NCBI RefSeq assembly: GCF_026988555.1
Contig: NZ_JALSLB010000013.1
Location: 1-64,000, forward strand
Source of the DNA: Thermococcus sp.
Lineage (GTDB): Archaea > Methanobacteriota_B > Thermococci > Thermococcales > Thermococcaceae
Length of the DNA stretch: 64,000 bases
Direction: 5' to 3'
Position 1 is the stretch's first letter, and the number at the start of each line of letters is the position of its first letter. Positions 41,543 to 50,450 of the stretch are shown here, in pieces. The notes beneath the pieces are model-generated. The model did not search any database. It was given only the letters and a program-made list of their open reading frames with translations, and was not told where the DNA came from. Position numbers and translations under genes: made by a program.

Positions 41543-41600
41543 AGGGATGATGAGTCTGGAGCCCCCTGATCTGTGAAGAAAAGTCTACGGGGCTGACCGC
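41543..41600 (+). ncRNA. C/D box guide RNA 3, abutting a coding gene
   Basis: Box C ATGATGA 41547-41553, D' CTGA 41566-41569, C' GTGAAGA 41573-41579 (one change from consensus) and D CTGA 41593-41596, with guides of 12 (41554-41565) and 13 bases (41580-41592). A TATA-like GCATAAAAAC centred at 41519 puts the start near 41545, at the RNA's 5' end. The GTG of the coiled-coil gene is only six bases after box D. Guide complements are GGGGCTCCAGAC and CCCCGTAGACTTT. Confidence 0.82.
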
Positions 41601-41601
41601 C

Positions 41602-41898
41602 GTGATAAAGAACCGCCTTTGCAGGGAGTACCTCATGGAGATAGACAGGCTTGAGCGTTCGATGGTTGAGCTGGAAGAGCAGATAACCGAACTCAAGATG
41701 CAACTACAGCTTAAGGTAGATGAGGCCAACAGGCTCGCCATAGAGAACACAAGCCTGAGGCACAGGATCGAGATGATGGAGCGGCGCGAGAAACGGCTGG
41801 CTGAGTTCCTCCGGAAGTTGAAGATCCCCTTGATATACATCGACGAGGAGAGCTTTGAGGATGTTGACGTCGACCTCGGTCCAGATTCGAGGGAATGA
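41602..41898 (+). CDS. Small coiled-coil protein, start adjoining guide RNA 3
   Basis: 98 residues from GTG 41602, the first start codon in the frame. No ribosome site precedes it, as that space is taken by box D of the guide RNA. Residues 8-75 form a clear heptad coiled coil (MEIDRLERSMVELEEQITEL and on to RHRIEMMERREKRLAEFLRK); the tail KIPLIYIDEESFEDVDVDLG is acidic. No family is recognised. The sole promoter seen is that of the guide RNA, so the mRNA leader may contain the guide. The start is uncertain and expression unproven. Confidence 0.65.
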   Translation: MIKNRLCREYLMEIDRLERSMVELEEQITELKMQLQLKVDEANRLAIENTSLRHRIEMMERREKRLAEFLRKLKIPLIYIDEESFEDVDVDLGPDSRE

Positions 41899-41952
41899 GA
41901 AAACCTTAATAGCCCAACTTCCTTTTCTACTTCAGTTTAAGAGGTGAGGCTA

Positions 41953-44682
41953 ATGAGCATGGACATGACCACGAGGATGTTTAAGGAAGAGGGGTGGATA
42001 AGGAAGCAGTGCCCCAAGTGTGGCAAGTTCTTCTGGACGCTCGATCCCGACAGGAAGACCTGCGGTGACCCGCCGTGTGATGAGTACTCATTCATAGGAA
42101 AGCCGGGAATACCGAGGAAGTACACCTTGGAGGAGATGCGTGAGAAGTTCCTGAGCTTCTTCGAGAAGCACGGCCACGGGAGGGTGAAGCGCTTCCCGGT
42201 TCTTCCCCGCTGGCGCGATGATGTTCTCCTCGTTGGAGCCTCCATCATGGATTTCCAGCCGTGGGTCATCAGCGGCGAGGCCGACCCGCCGGCCAATCCC
42301 CTCACGATAAGCCAGCCCTCGATAAGGTTCACCGACATAGACAACGTCGGAATCACGGGCAGACACTTCACGATATTCGAGATGATGGCGCACCACGCCT
42401 TCAACTACCCGGAGAAGCCGATTTACTGGATGGACGAGACGGTTGAGCTCGCCTTCGAGTTCTTCACGAAAGAACTCAAGATGAAACCGGAGGACATAAC
42501 CTTCAAGGAGAACCCCTGGGCCGGTGGAGGAAACGCCGGGCCGGCCTTCGAGGTGCTCTACCGTGGTCTTGAGGTTGCCACGCTCGTCTTCATGCAGTAC
42601 AAGAAGGCCCCCGAGAACGCCGACCCAAGCCAGGTCGTCGAGATAAAGGGTGACTACTACGTCCCGATGGAGACGAGGGTTGTCGATACCGGCTACGGCC
42701 TTGAGAGGCTCGTCTGGATGAGCCACGGTACTCCAACGGCCTACGACGCCGTCCTCGGCTACGTCGTCGAGCCCCTGAAGCGGATGGCGGGAATAGAGGA
42801 GATCGACGGGAGAATCCTTATGGAGAACTCCAGATTAGCGGGTATGTTCGACATCGAGGACATGGGAGACCTGAGGTACCTCCGCGAGCAGGTGGCGGGG
42901 AAGGTTGGCATAAGCATCGCGGAGCTTGAAACGGCTGTGAGACCCTATGAATTGATCTACGCGGTAGCAGACCACACTAAGACCCTGACGTTCATGCTGG
43001 CCGACGGCGTTATCCCCTCCAACGTCAAGGCAGGTTACCTGGCAAGGCTCCTCATAAGGAAGAGCATAAGACACCTCCGCGAGCTCGGTCTGGAAATACC
43101 GCTGGCTGAAATTGTCGCCATGCACATCAAGGAGCTCTCGCCGACATATCCCGAGTTCAAGGAGATGGAAGATGTCATCCTGGATATAATAAACGTCGAG
43201 GAGAAGCGTTACCAGGAAACGCTCAGGCGTGGAAGCGACCTCGTGAAGAGGGAAATAGTGAAACTCAAGAAGGCAGGGAAGGAGGAAATCCCCCTCGAAA
43301 AGCTGATACTCTTCTATGAGAGCCATGGCCTAACTCCAGAGATAGTGGCCGAAGTGGCGCGAAAGGAAGGTATCAAGGTTGAGATCCCGGACAACTTCTA
43401 CACCTTAATTGCGGAGAAAGCAGGGAAGGCTGAGAAGAAGGCGGCTGGCGAATACGCCGTTGACTTCGAGCTCGTCAAGGGACTGCCGAACACGAGGACG
43501 CTCTACTACGAGGACCCCTTCATGAAGGAGTTTAACGCGGAAGTTCTCAAAGTTATAGACGACTGGGTAATCTTGGATAGGACTGCCTTTTACCCCGAGG
43601 GCGGTGGCCAGCCCTACGACCTCGGCGAGCTGGACGGTGTGAGGGTTCTGGACGTCCAGAAGGTTGGAAAGGTAATCCTCCACCGCGTTGATAACTCCGA
43701 AGGCTTCAAGGAAGGTCAGACCGTCCACGGGAAGATCGACTGGGACAGGAGAATCCAGCACATGCGCCACCACACCGGAACCCACGTCCTCATGGGGGCC
43801 CTCGTAAGGGTTCTCGGAAAGCACGTCTGGCAGGCTGGAAGCCAGCTCCATAGCGACTGGGCAAGGCTTGACATAAGCCATTACAAGCGCATAACCGAGG
43901 AGGAGCTCAGAGAAATCGAGCGCCTCGCGAATCGCGTCGTCATGGAGAACAGAAAGGTAACCTGGGAGTGGCTGCCGAGAACCGAGGCTGAGATGAAGTA
44001 CGGCTTCAGGCTTTACCAGGGCGGTGTCGTCCCCGGAAGGGTCATCAGGGTGCTCAACATCAAGGACTGGGACGTCCAGGCCTGCGGTGGAACGCATCTA
44101 CCTAACACCGGGCTCATAGGCCCTATTAAGATTCTCAGGACCGAGCGCATACAGGACGGTGTCGAGAGGATAATCTTTGCGGCGGGAGAGGCCGCGGTTG
44201 ACTGGATGCAGGAGACTGAGAGACTTCTCAAGAGAACCGCCGAAATCTTCCGCGTTCCTCCGGAGAATGTTCCTGAAACCGCCGAGAGGTTCTTCAACGA
44301 GTGGAAGGAGGCAAGAAAGGAGGTCGAGAAGCTCAGAAAGGAGCTGGCGAAGCTACTCGTCTACGAGCTTGAGGGCAAAGCTGAGAAAATCGGCGAGGTG
44401 GAGTTCATAGGGGCCCTCGTTGAGGGCGCGATGGACGATCTCCGCGAGGCCACCAACAAGCTCAGAAAGGTGAACAGAGTGGTTGTCCTCATCAGCAGGG
44501 AGGGCCACTTCGTCGTTGCCGTTGGTGATGACCTCGACCTTAAAGCTGGCGAGCTGGCCAGAGTAATAACCTCCGTTGCAGGCGGTGGTGGCGGCGGAAG
44601 GGAGGAGCTCGCCCAGGGCAGGATAAAGAACCCGCTGAAGGCGGAGGATGCGATAGAGGAGGTTAAGAAGAGGCTTGGCTGA
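41953..44682 (+). CDS. alaS: Alanyl-tRNA synthetase
   Basis: 909 residues from ATG 41953 behind GGTGAGGCTA; TATA-like ACCTTAATAG near 41910. The archaeal zinc motif [20 protein letters not shown] is at the N-terminus, followed by the class II aminoacylation domain ([31 protein letters not shown]), the tRNA-recognition helices, the editing domain with HHTGTHVL and [10 protein letters not shown], and a C-terminal DHHA1 domain with [16 protein letters not shown]. All editing zinc residues are intact. It charges tRNA-Ala and removes mischarged Ser or Gly. Confidence 0.97.
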   Translation: MSMDMTTRMFKEEGWIRKQCPKCGKFFWTLDPDRKTCGDPPCDEYSFIGKPGIPRKYTLEEMREKFLSFFEKHGHGRVKRFPVLPRWRDDVLLVGASIMDFQPWVISGEADPPANPLTISQPSIRFTDIDNVGITGRHFTIFEMMAHHAFNYPEKPIYWMDETVELAFEFFTKELKMKPEDITFKENPWAGGGNAGPAFEVLYRGLEVATLVFMQYKKAPENADPSQVVEIKGDYYVPMETRVVDTGYGLERLVWMSHGTPTAYDAVLGYVVEPLKRMAGIEEIDGRILMENSRLAGMFDIEDMGDLRYLREQVAGKVGISIAELETAVRPYELIYAVADHTKTLTFMLADGVIPSNVKAGYLARLLIRKSIRHLRELGLEIPLAEIVAMHIKELSPTYPEFKEMEDVILDIINVEEKRYQETLRRGSDLVKREIVKLKKAGKEEIPLEKLILFYESHGLTPEIVAEVARKEGIKVEIPDNFYTLIAEKAGKAEKKAAGEYAVDFELVKGLPNTRTLYYEDPFMKEFNAEVLKVIDDWVILDRTAFYPEGGGQPYDLGELDGVRVLDVQKVGKVILHRVDNSEGFKEGQTVHGKIDWDRRIQHMRHHTGTHVLMGALVRVLGKHVWQAGSQLHSDWARLDISHYKRITEEELREIERLANRVVMENRKVTWEWLPRTEAEMKYGFRLYQGGVVPGRVIRVLNIKDWDVQACGGTHLPNTGLIGPIKILRTERIQDGVERIIFAAGEAAVDWMQETERLLKRTAEIFRVPPENVPETAERFFNEWKEARKEVEKLRKELAKLLVYELEGKAEKIGEVEFIGALVEGAMDDLREATNKLRKVNRVVVLISREGHFVVAVGDDLDLKAGELARVITSVAGGGGGGREELAQGRIKNPLKAEDAIEEVKKRLG

Positions 44683-44717
44683 GCTTTTTTACTCTTCTCT
44701 TGATTCAATCCCCTGAG

Positions 44718-45083
44718 GTGTCCTCAATCAAGGTCAAAACCTTAACCCGGGAAATAGCCTCCTTGGCGGGAGAGCTTGGACTCAAAGCCGTTCCCGAGTA
44801 CAGAACGCCCGACGGCACGAGGATAGACGTGGCGATTCTGAATGACGGACAAAAGCTCCTCGCCATCGAGCTTGAGGCTTCCTTCAAGTGGTTCCCCCAG
44901 AGGGTCCTCTACGACGTAGTTAAAGCCCATCGCGCCGGCTTCCCAGAGCTGTGGGTAATCACGCCCTTCAGGACCAGTCCCGGCTGGGTAGAGGGCTATG
45001 CCAAAGAGGTCGGGCTCAAATTGGAAATAAAAAGTGATAAATCCCTAATCGACAAACTCAGAGCCCGGTTGGCTCGTCTATGA
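44718..45083 (+). CDS. Small PD-(D/E)XK nuclease-like protein
   Basis: About 121 residues from GTG 44718; TTG 44700 is an alternative and neither has a strong ribosome site. The core is VPEYRTPDGTRIDVAIL then LLAIELEASFKWF, giving the Asp...Glu-x-Glu spacing of a PD-(D/E)XK-like fold, though a lysine in the last position is replaced. Later comes AHRAGFPELWVITPF. I cannot name the family. The last 26 bases overlap the convergent Nif3-like gene. Enzyme activity is uncertain. Confidence 0.65.
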   Translation: MSSIKVKTLTREIASLAGELGLKAVPEYRTPDGTRIDVAILNDGQKLLAIELEASFKWFPQRVLYDVVKAHRAGFPELWVITPFRTSPGWVEGYAKEVGLKLEIKSDKSLIDKLRARLARL

Positions 45084-45810
45084 AGAAAACGTTCACCCCA
45101 AACTTTTCTTTCACGACCTCCATCAGTGCCTTAACTCCGAGTGTCTCGGTCTTGTAGTGGCCAGCAACGAGAACGCTCTGGGGCAGGTCGATGGCCGTTA
45201 GATAATCCGCGTGGGTGAACTCTCCAGTTATAAGGAGGTCGATGTCCTTTCTGTGGGCTTCTTCCAAAGCGAAAGCCCCTGCCCCACTTATTGCCCCAAC
45301 GGTTTTAATTTTGCGCTTCCCGAACTCGTAGGTTTTAACGGTTGTATCGAGCTTTTCAGCTATTACCTGGGCGACTTTCTCTATCGGTTGCGGCTCCTCG
45401 AACTCTCCATAGAAGCCTATGCTTAAGCCTCTGTAGTCTCCAAAGGGTCCCTTTGGCTCGAGTCCTAGGAGCTTCAAAAGCCCGACGTTGTTTCCTACCT
45501 CTGGGTGGGCGTCGAGGGGCAAGTGGGCAGCGTAGAGGTTTATTCCACCCTCCATGAGGGCCTTCAGCCGTTTGTAGTGTATCCCGGTGATGTATCCAAG
45601 GCCGCCCCATATCATGCCGTGGTGGACCATCAGCATGTCGGCTTTTCCCTTAACGGCCCGCTCTATGGTTCTCAGCGTTGTATCAACCGCAAAGGCAACC
45701 CTCTCAACTTTCCCCCTCCCCTCCACCTGGAGGCCGTTGCTCGATTTGTCGGGAAAAGCCGAGATGTTGAGATACTCGTCGAGAAAGGCAACGAGCTCGT
45801 CGCGGTTCAT
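45058..45810 (-). CDS. Nif3-like dinuclear metal-centre protein (DUF34)
   Basis: 250 residues behind GGGGTGAGAGA. NIF3 motifs: ADMLMVHHGMIWGG (first histidine pair, about 57-70), AAHLPLDAHPEVGNN (about 94-108) and the C-terminal ITGEFTHADYLTA with VLVAGHYKTETLG, which supply the other metal ligands. The family forms hexamers with a two-metal site; proposed activities include GTP cyclohydrolase-like hydrolysis, not settled. The promoter lies in a 35-bp palindrome shared with the divergent elp3 gene. Confidence 0.92.
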   Translation of the reverse strand: MNRDELVAFLDEYLNISAFPDKSSNGLQVEGRGKVERVAFAVDTTLRTIERAVKGKADMLMVHHGMIWGGLGYITGIHYKRLKALMEGGINLYAAHLPLDAHPEVGNNVGLLKLLGLEPKGPFGDYRGLSIGFYGEFEEPQPIEKVAQVIAEKLDTTVKTYEFGKRKIKTVGAISGAGAFALEEAHRKDIDLLITGEFTHADYLTAIDLPQSVLVAGHYKTETLGVKALMEVVKEKFGVNVFFIDEPTGL

Positions 45811-45821
45811 TCTCTCACCCC

Positions 45822-45856
45822 ATATTCATTTGGTGAATTATTCACTAACTGAATAT
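45822..45856. promoter_or_regulatory. 35-bp near-perfect palindrome between two divergent genes
   Basis: Arms 45822-45838 (ATATTCATTTGGTGAAT) and 45840-45856 (ATTCACTAACTGAATAT) are inverted copies with only two mismatches, around a single central T; the flanking C and G (45821, 45857) extend it to 37. The core GTGAAT-T-ATTCAC is perfect. It lies 12 bases upstream of the nif3-like start and about 50 bases before elp3, whose own TATA is CTTTTAAAAC near 45876. It is probably an operator for a dimeric or tetrameric regulator. Confidence 0.7.
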
Positions 45857-45909
45857 GTCCGGCAAACCCTTTTAAAACCGAGCCTCAACTCCAGCCGAGA
45901 GGTGTTGAG

Positions 45910-47676
45910 ATGGGTGAGGGTGAGTTTAGGAAGGCCGTTGAGGAGCTCGCGAGGGCCGTCATGAAGGGCGAGATAAAGAGCCGTGAGGAGCTCAACAGGT
46001 ACAAGATAGCCGTATCCAGGAAGTATCATCTCTCAAAGATTCCCGGTAACTCGGACATCCTCAAGGCCATCCCTGAGGAGAGAAGGGAAGAGTTCAGGGA
46101 ACTGCTCAAAAGGAAGCCCGCTCGTACAATAAGCGGCGTGGCAGTCGTGGCTATGATGACCAAGCCCTTCCCGTGCCCACACGGGCGTTGCATATACTGC
46201 CCCGGCGGGCCGAGCGTTGGCTCTCCGCAGAGCTACACTGGGAGGGAGCCCTCAGCTTTGAGGGCCGTTCAGAGCGCCTATCATCCCTACATCATCATGA
46301 TGCGTCGCCTTAAACAGCTCACCGACATAGGGCACGACGTCGACAAGGTCGAGGTCATCATCCAGGGAGGTACTTTTCCAGCGGTTGATCTCGACTACCA
46401 GGAGTGGTTCGTTAAAGAGGCATTCAAAGCGATGAACGACTTCCTGCACTTCAGGGATATAAAAAACCTCGATGAGAAGCTCGTCAGGCTAATTGTTAAG
46501 GGAGATGAGTCCGTCTTTGATGAGGACCCGAAGTTTAAGGAAGCATGGGAGAAAACCCACTCAAAGCCCTACTACTACCTCGAAGACGAGCAGAGGAAGA
46601 ACGAGAGGGCCAAGGTCAGGATGGTCGGCTTGACCATCGAAACCCGTCCGGACTGGGCCTTTGAGAGGCAAATAGACAGAATGCTGAAGCTCGGAACAAC
46701 GAGGGTCGAGCTCGGCGTCCAGACGATATTCAACTTCATCCACGAGCGGACTAAAAGGGGTCACGGCGTTGAGGAAATCGTTAAGGCCACCCAGCTCCTC
46801 CGCGACGCTGGCCTTAAAATCAACTACCACATAATGCCCGGTTTACCTGGTAGTAACTTCGAGCGCGACCTCTACACTTTTCAGGCTATCTTCGAGGATC
46901 CCCGCTTCAGACCGGACATGTTGAAGGTGTACCCCACCTTAGTTACCGCCGATGCACCGCTCTATCGCTGGTGGAAGGAGGGTAAATACCGGCCATACCA
47001 CACGGAAGAAGTCGTTGAGCTTCTGGTTGAGGCATACAGGCTCTTTCCCAAGTGGGTTCGCGTTATGAGGATTCAGCGCGATATTCCAGTTCAGCTCATC
47101 GTTGACGGCGTCAAGCACTCCAATTTGGGTCAGTTGGTCTTCAACGAGCTGGTTAAGAGGGGCATAAAACCGAGGGAGATTCGCTTTAGGGAAGTCGGTC
47201 ACATGATGGAGAAGTTTGGAATCCAGCCCGAAACCGAGCACATCAAACTGCTCCGTGAAGACTACGATGCATCGGGCGGAAGGGAGATATTCCTCAGCTT
47301 TGAGGACACAAAGAACGACATCCTCATCGGCTTCCTCCGCCTCAGAATTCCGAGCGAAGAGGCCCACCGGAGGGAGATAAACTGCTGTCCCTCAGCCATA
47401 GTCAGGGAGCTCCACGTTTACGGCCCGCTCGTGCCAATAGGTGGAAAGCCGAAGTACGAGTGGCAGCACCGGGGCTACGGCAGGGAGCTGTTGGTGGAGG
47501 CCGAGAGGATAGCGAGAGAGGAGTTCGACGTCAGGAAAATACTTGTTATCAGCGGTGTCGGCGTGAGGGCTTATTACCGGAAGTTCGGCTACCGTAAAAA
47601 CGGCCCCTATGTGGCAAAGAGGCTCGATAGGGGCTACGCGGACCTTGAGAAGGAGTCCACTTCAATGGACACCTGA
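45910..47676 (+). CDS. elp3: Elp3-type tRNA U34 modification enzyme
   Basis: 588 residues; GAGGTGTTGAG precedes the ATG. A lysine-rich N-terminal helical region is followed by the radical SAM cluster motif CPHGRCIYCPGG (about 95-106) with VEVIIQGGTFPAVD and ETRPDWAF further on, then a C-terminal GNAT acetyltransferase domain (about 460-575: RELHVYGPLVPIGG, QHRGYGRELLVEAERIA, GVRAYYRKFGY). In Archaea and eukaryotes this protein makes cm5U-type modifications at wobble uridine 34 using acetyl-CoA. It is complete and solitary, as in other Archaea. Confidence 0.95.
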   Translation: MGEGEFRKAVEELARAVMKGEIKSREELNRYKIAVSRKYHLSKIPGNSDILKAIPEERREEFRELLKRKPARTISGVAVVAMMTKPFPCPHGRCIYCPGGPSVGSPQSYTGREPSALRAVQSAYHPYIIMMRRLKQLTDIGHDVDKVEVIIQGGTFPAVDLDYQEWFVKEAFKAMNDFLHFRDIKNLDEKLVRLIVKGDESVFDEDPKFKEAWEKTHSKPYYYLEDEQRKNERAKVRMVGLTIETRPDWAFERQIDRMLKLGTTRVELGVQTIFNFIHERTKRGHGVEEIVKATQLLRDAGLKINYHIMPGLPGSNFERDLYTFQAIFEDPRFRPDMLKVYPTLVTADAPLYRWWKEGKYRPYHTEEVVELLVEAYRLFPKWVRVMRIQRDIPVQLIVDGVKHSNLGQLVFNELVKRGIKPREIRFREVGHMMEKFGIQPETEHIKLLREDYDASGGREIFLSFEDTKNDILIGFLRLRIPSEEAHRREINCCPSAIVRELHVYGPLVPIGGKPKYEWQHRGYGRELLVEAERIAREEFDVRKILVISGVGVRAYYRKFGYRKNGPYVAKRLDRGYADLEKESTSMDT

Positions 47677-47693
47677 ACACGTGAGGTGACCCC

Positions 47694-48209
47694 ATGCGCT
47701 TCAAACCCAGGCCCTTCCGGGAACCGGTGTCCTTCAGGTGTCTCTACTGCCTCGACTGCTGCAGAGGGAGGCACGTGTATCTGACGCTGAAGGACATTGA
47801 GGAGATAGCGAAGACCGGCCATGACCCCCAGGATTTCGTAACGTTCTCGGTTGAGGGAAATAGGATACGCTTCGTTCTCAGCGTTAGGGAGTGGGATTTG
47901 GGCTGCATTTTCCACGACCCGGAGACCGGGAGGTGTCGGGTACACGACGCCAACCCCATAATCTGCCGTATCTATCCATTCATGGTCTCCCGCAAGCCCC
48001 TCGGCGTTGAGGGAGAAAAGCCGTTTCACTACAAAGGCCAAGAACTGTGGCTCTATTACGATGAGGGCTGCCCGGGAATAAACGCGGAGGGGTCGGACAC
48101 GACGATAACTCCTGAGGAGATAGCGGAGCTCGGCCTTGGGTTCGAGATGGAGTTCGAGCGTACTGATATGGACGGCTTTGTGAAGTTGCTCGATGGGCTT
48201 GACGACTAA
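47694..48209 (+). CDS. YkgJ-like cysteine-cluster protein
   Basis: 171 residues, ATG behind GAGGTGACCCC, 17 bases after elp3. The cysteines fall in the YkgJ pattern: CLYCLDCCRG (about 16-25), CIFHDPETGRCRVHDANPIICRIYPF (about 76-101), and a late C in YDEGCPG. Such clusters bind zinc or iron-sulfur. The role of the family is unknown. It is probably co-transcribed with elp3 and may serve tRNA modification or iron-sulfur handling; that is inference. Confidence 0.88.
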   Translation: MRFKPRPFREPVSFRCLYCLDCCRGRHVYLTLKDIEEIAKTGHDPQDFVTFSVEGNRIRFVLSVREWDLGCIFHDPETGRCRVHDANPIICRIYPFMVSRKPLGVEGEKPFHYKGQELWLYYDEGCPGINAEGSDTTITPEEIAELGLGFEMEFERTDMDGFVKLLDGLDD

Positions 48210-48239
48210 CCTTTTAAGCTCGGTACCGGGGCTGGAATC

Positions 48240-48746
48240 ATGGAGCGAGAACTTCGCTATCGGCGTGCCTCATCCTGGGAGTACGATCTAATCCTCCGCG
48301 AGACAGAGAAGTACGGCGAGCTTAGGCACAGCTTTTTTGCCGTGATTGAGGGGAAGTTCCGCGACGTTTACGCCGTGAACGAAGCTGTCTGGGAGAAGGT
48401 AGAAAACCTCAAGCTTAAGCCCTACGCCTACGGGACCTTCGTGGGCACGATAAAGGTGGATAAAAACCTGGTCGAGAAGTTCTATCCCAACGTTGAGTTC
48501 TTCTACTTCGTTGAAATCGACAGGAACTACGCCGTTCTAACGCCGAAGGCGGGCTTCCTCTTCACCACCGGAAAGGACGTGCCGAGGAGCGGCGTGAGAA
48601 AATACAGCTGGCAGGGGACGAAGAAATTAGTAATCTACGATGAGAACGGGATAATCCTCGGCATAGGGCGGATAAACCCCAAAAGTGGGAAAAAGTTCAT
48701 TCTGAACGTTACTGACATCGGTGAGCCAATACGGCGGAAGCGCTGA
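48240..48746 (+). CDS. NIP7-like PUA-domain protein
   Basis: 168 residues. The N-terminal half ([22 protein letters not shown]) and the C-terminal PUA domain ([20 protein letters not shown], then ILGIGRINP) match the NIP7/UPF0113 family, a ribosome-biogenesis factor that binds large-subunit precursor RNA. TTTTAA at 48212-48217 lies about 25 bases from the ATG, so the gene is probably leaderless, and it need not depend on the upstream operon. No ribosome site is seen, which supports this. Confidence 0.8.
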   Translation: MERELRYRRASSWEYDLILRETEKYGELRHSFFAVIEGKFRDVYAVNEAVWEKVENLKLKPYAYGTFVGTIKVDKNLVEKFYPNVEFFYFVEIDRNYAVLTPKAGFLFTTGKDVPRSGVRKYSWQGTKKLVIYDENGIILGIGRINPKSGKKFILNVTDIGEPIRRKR

Positions 48747-48789
48747 TTGAATAGTGCTGGATAAAGGGGTAGAAAAGTTGGGTAACCTT

Positions 48790-49215
48790 TTAGCCTTTTC
48801 CGTTTCTTCTGAGGGCCTCTTCCCAGGTCATTATCATATGTGTATATGTGTCGTCGTCCTCGTATATGCCGCGCTTTATCTCGGAGACGTGGGCGTACTT
48901 CGCCTTTATTTTATCCAGGATGTAATCAACGGCGGTCTCCGGATCGGGCCGCGTACCGCAGGTGTATACGTCTATTGCGGCGTAGCCCTCCTCCGGCCAG
49001 GTGTGGATTGAGAGGTGGCTCTCTGCGACGACCACCATCCCGCTGACACCGGTAGGGGAGAATCTGAAGAAGTGGGTCATCTTAACCTCCATCTTACCGA
49101 CCTTGGCCGCCTCTAGGAAGACCTCTCTAAGCTTTTTAGCGTCAGCCAGTATCTCAGGATCGCAGCCGGCGGCCTCAACAACGTAGTGAAATCCGATCGT
49201 CCCTATCTCGCCCAT
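48790..49215 (-). CDS. speD: S-adenosylmethionine decarboxylase proenzyme
   Basis: 141 residues from ATG 49215 behind GGTGAGAACC; GTG 49224 falls in that site. The class 1B motif ESHLSIHTWPEEGYAAIDVY contains the self-cleavage site (between Glu and Ser) that creates the pyruvoyl group, plus the essential His; CGTRPDPETAVDYI carries the catalytic Cys. Product is decarboxylated AdoMet for spermidine synthesis. In some Archaea a close homologue is an arginine decarboxylase, so the substrate should be taken as AdoMet by family length and motif, not certainty. TATA-like CTTTAAAAAG near 49252. Confidence 0.92.
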   Translation of the reverse strand: MGEIGTIGFHYVVEAAGCDPEILADAKKLREVFLEAAKVGKMEVKMTHFFRFSPTGVSGMVVVAESHLSIHTWPEEGYAAIDVYTCGTRPDPETAVDYILDKIKAKYAHVSEIKRGIYEDDDTYTHMIMTWEEALRRNGKG

Positions 49216-49529
49216 GGTTCTCACCCCTGTCCCACTATATCGTTCCCTTTTTAAAGTTAAGCCCGGAAGCTAAGAGCTGTGGTGCGGTCTTTTTAGTGTT
49301 AAGCGGTTTTAATCTGCCTGTGAATACATAAAGCTGGCATTTAGCCACGGTTTTTATCATGGGCTGCCGAGCGTTAGCTAGGACATTTTTCCAGCGTTTC
49401 TGTCCTCCTTTACTTTTATTCAAGGTTGCGATTTCCTGTACGTCCCTGAACATCCAGAACCATTAATCTTAAAACTCATGGGTCATACTAACGACAAGTT
49501 TTGCAAAAAGTCTCGGAAGGGGTGAAAGA
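49216..49529. other. 314-base intergenic stretch, no firm gene
   Basis: It holds the speD promoter (near 49252) and the secF promoter (TATA-like ATCTTAAAAC near 49471). A small inverted repeat GGACA (49381-49385) / TGTCC (49401-49405) and a few short stems are present but no C/D boxes, K-turn or tRNA shape. A 72-codon minus-strand frame (49235-49453) has no ribosome site, runs through the speD promoter and has random-looking composition, so I do not call it. It may hold a longer unknown RNA; nothing proves it. Confidence 0.5.
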
Positions 49530-50450
49530 ATGGCGAAGTCTAAAACCAAAAAGGCGCCTCAGCCCTCCGCGGGTGAGGCTGTTCGACTGAAGAAGCGGGA
49601 GAAGCTCAGGTTCCTCTCTAAGATGGGGTATAAAAAAATGATACTTTATCCACTGGCAGTTTTTGTTATTGCCGTCCTTATCCTGGCGGTTCACTTCCCA
49701 ACCCTTGGAATAGACCTTAAGGGTGGAGTTGTGGTAACCGCAACGGGGATAACCGCAAACCCCGACAATCTGGCCAAGTACATCCACGACCAGACCGGTG
49801 TAAACGTGAACGTTGAAAGCTTCACGGGACTTGGAGGCAGCGGTGTAAGGGTGTACGCCCCGGCCGGCACCGACCCGGGGGTGATCATCAGCGCACTGGA
49901 AAAGAGGTACCCAAACGCCCAGTACCAGCACAGCGATGTCTCGGCAACCTTTGGTAAACTTGCGCAGAAGCAGGGCATCAAGGCCATAGTTCTGGCGTTT
50001 ATAGGAATGGCTGCGGTGGTTTTCCTGTTCTTCCGGAACCCGGTCTCATCAACGGCAATAGTATTCTCGGCCTTCTCAGATATGGTCATAGCGGTCGCCA
50101 CGATGGGGCTGTTCGGAATACAGCTCACAACCGCAACCATAGCGGCCCTTCTGATGCTCATAGGTTATACTGTTGACAGCAACATCCTCCTCACAACGAG
50201 GGTTCTCCGCAGGAAGGAAACGGACGTGGAGAGCGCGTACCTTTCGGCGGTTTCAACCGGCTTCACCATGAGCACCACAACCCTGGTGGCCCTGATAGTC
50301 CTGCGACTTGTCTCGACATCGGAGGTCATCGACAACATAGCGGTGGTTCTCATCTTCGGTCTCCTCGCGGACTTCATGAACACGTGGATCTTCAACGCGG
50401 GCGTTCTCCAGTGGTACCTGGCCAGAAACACCGGAGGTGGTAGGGCATGA
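49530..50450 (+). CDS. secF: Protein export membrane protein SecF
   Basis: 306 residues; GGGGTGAAAGA precedes the ATG. A lysine-rich cytoplasmic N-terminus, helix 1 (about 40-58), the first periplasm-equivalent domain with IDLKGGVVVTAT, then five helices with DMVIAVATMGLFGIQLTTATI and MLIGYTVDSNILLTTR. These are the SecF/SecD RND motifs. SecF precedes secD here by a four-base overlap, unlike bacteria where secD comes first. It uses the ion gradient to help protein translocation. TATA near 49471. Confidence 0.93.
   Translation: MAKSKTKKAPQPSAGEAVRLKKREKLRFLSKMGYKKMILYPLAVFVIAVLILAVHFPTLGIDLKGGVVVTATGITANPDNLAKYIHDQTGVNVNVESFTGLGGSGVRVYAPAGTDPGVIISALEKRYPNAQYQHSDVSATFGKLAQKQGIKAIVLAFIGMAAVVFLFFRNPVSSTAIVFSAFSDMVIAVATMGLFGIQLTTATIAALLMLIGYTVDSNILLTTRVLRRKETDVESAYLSAVSTGFTMSTTTLVALIVLRLVSTSEVIDNIAVVLIFGLLADFMNTWIFNAGVLQWYLARNTGGGRA

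Noticed and set aside
49235-49453. 72-codon minus-strand frame in the speD-secF gap
   Set aside because: No ribosome site, crosses the speD promoter, no recognisable pattern.
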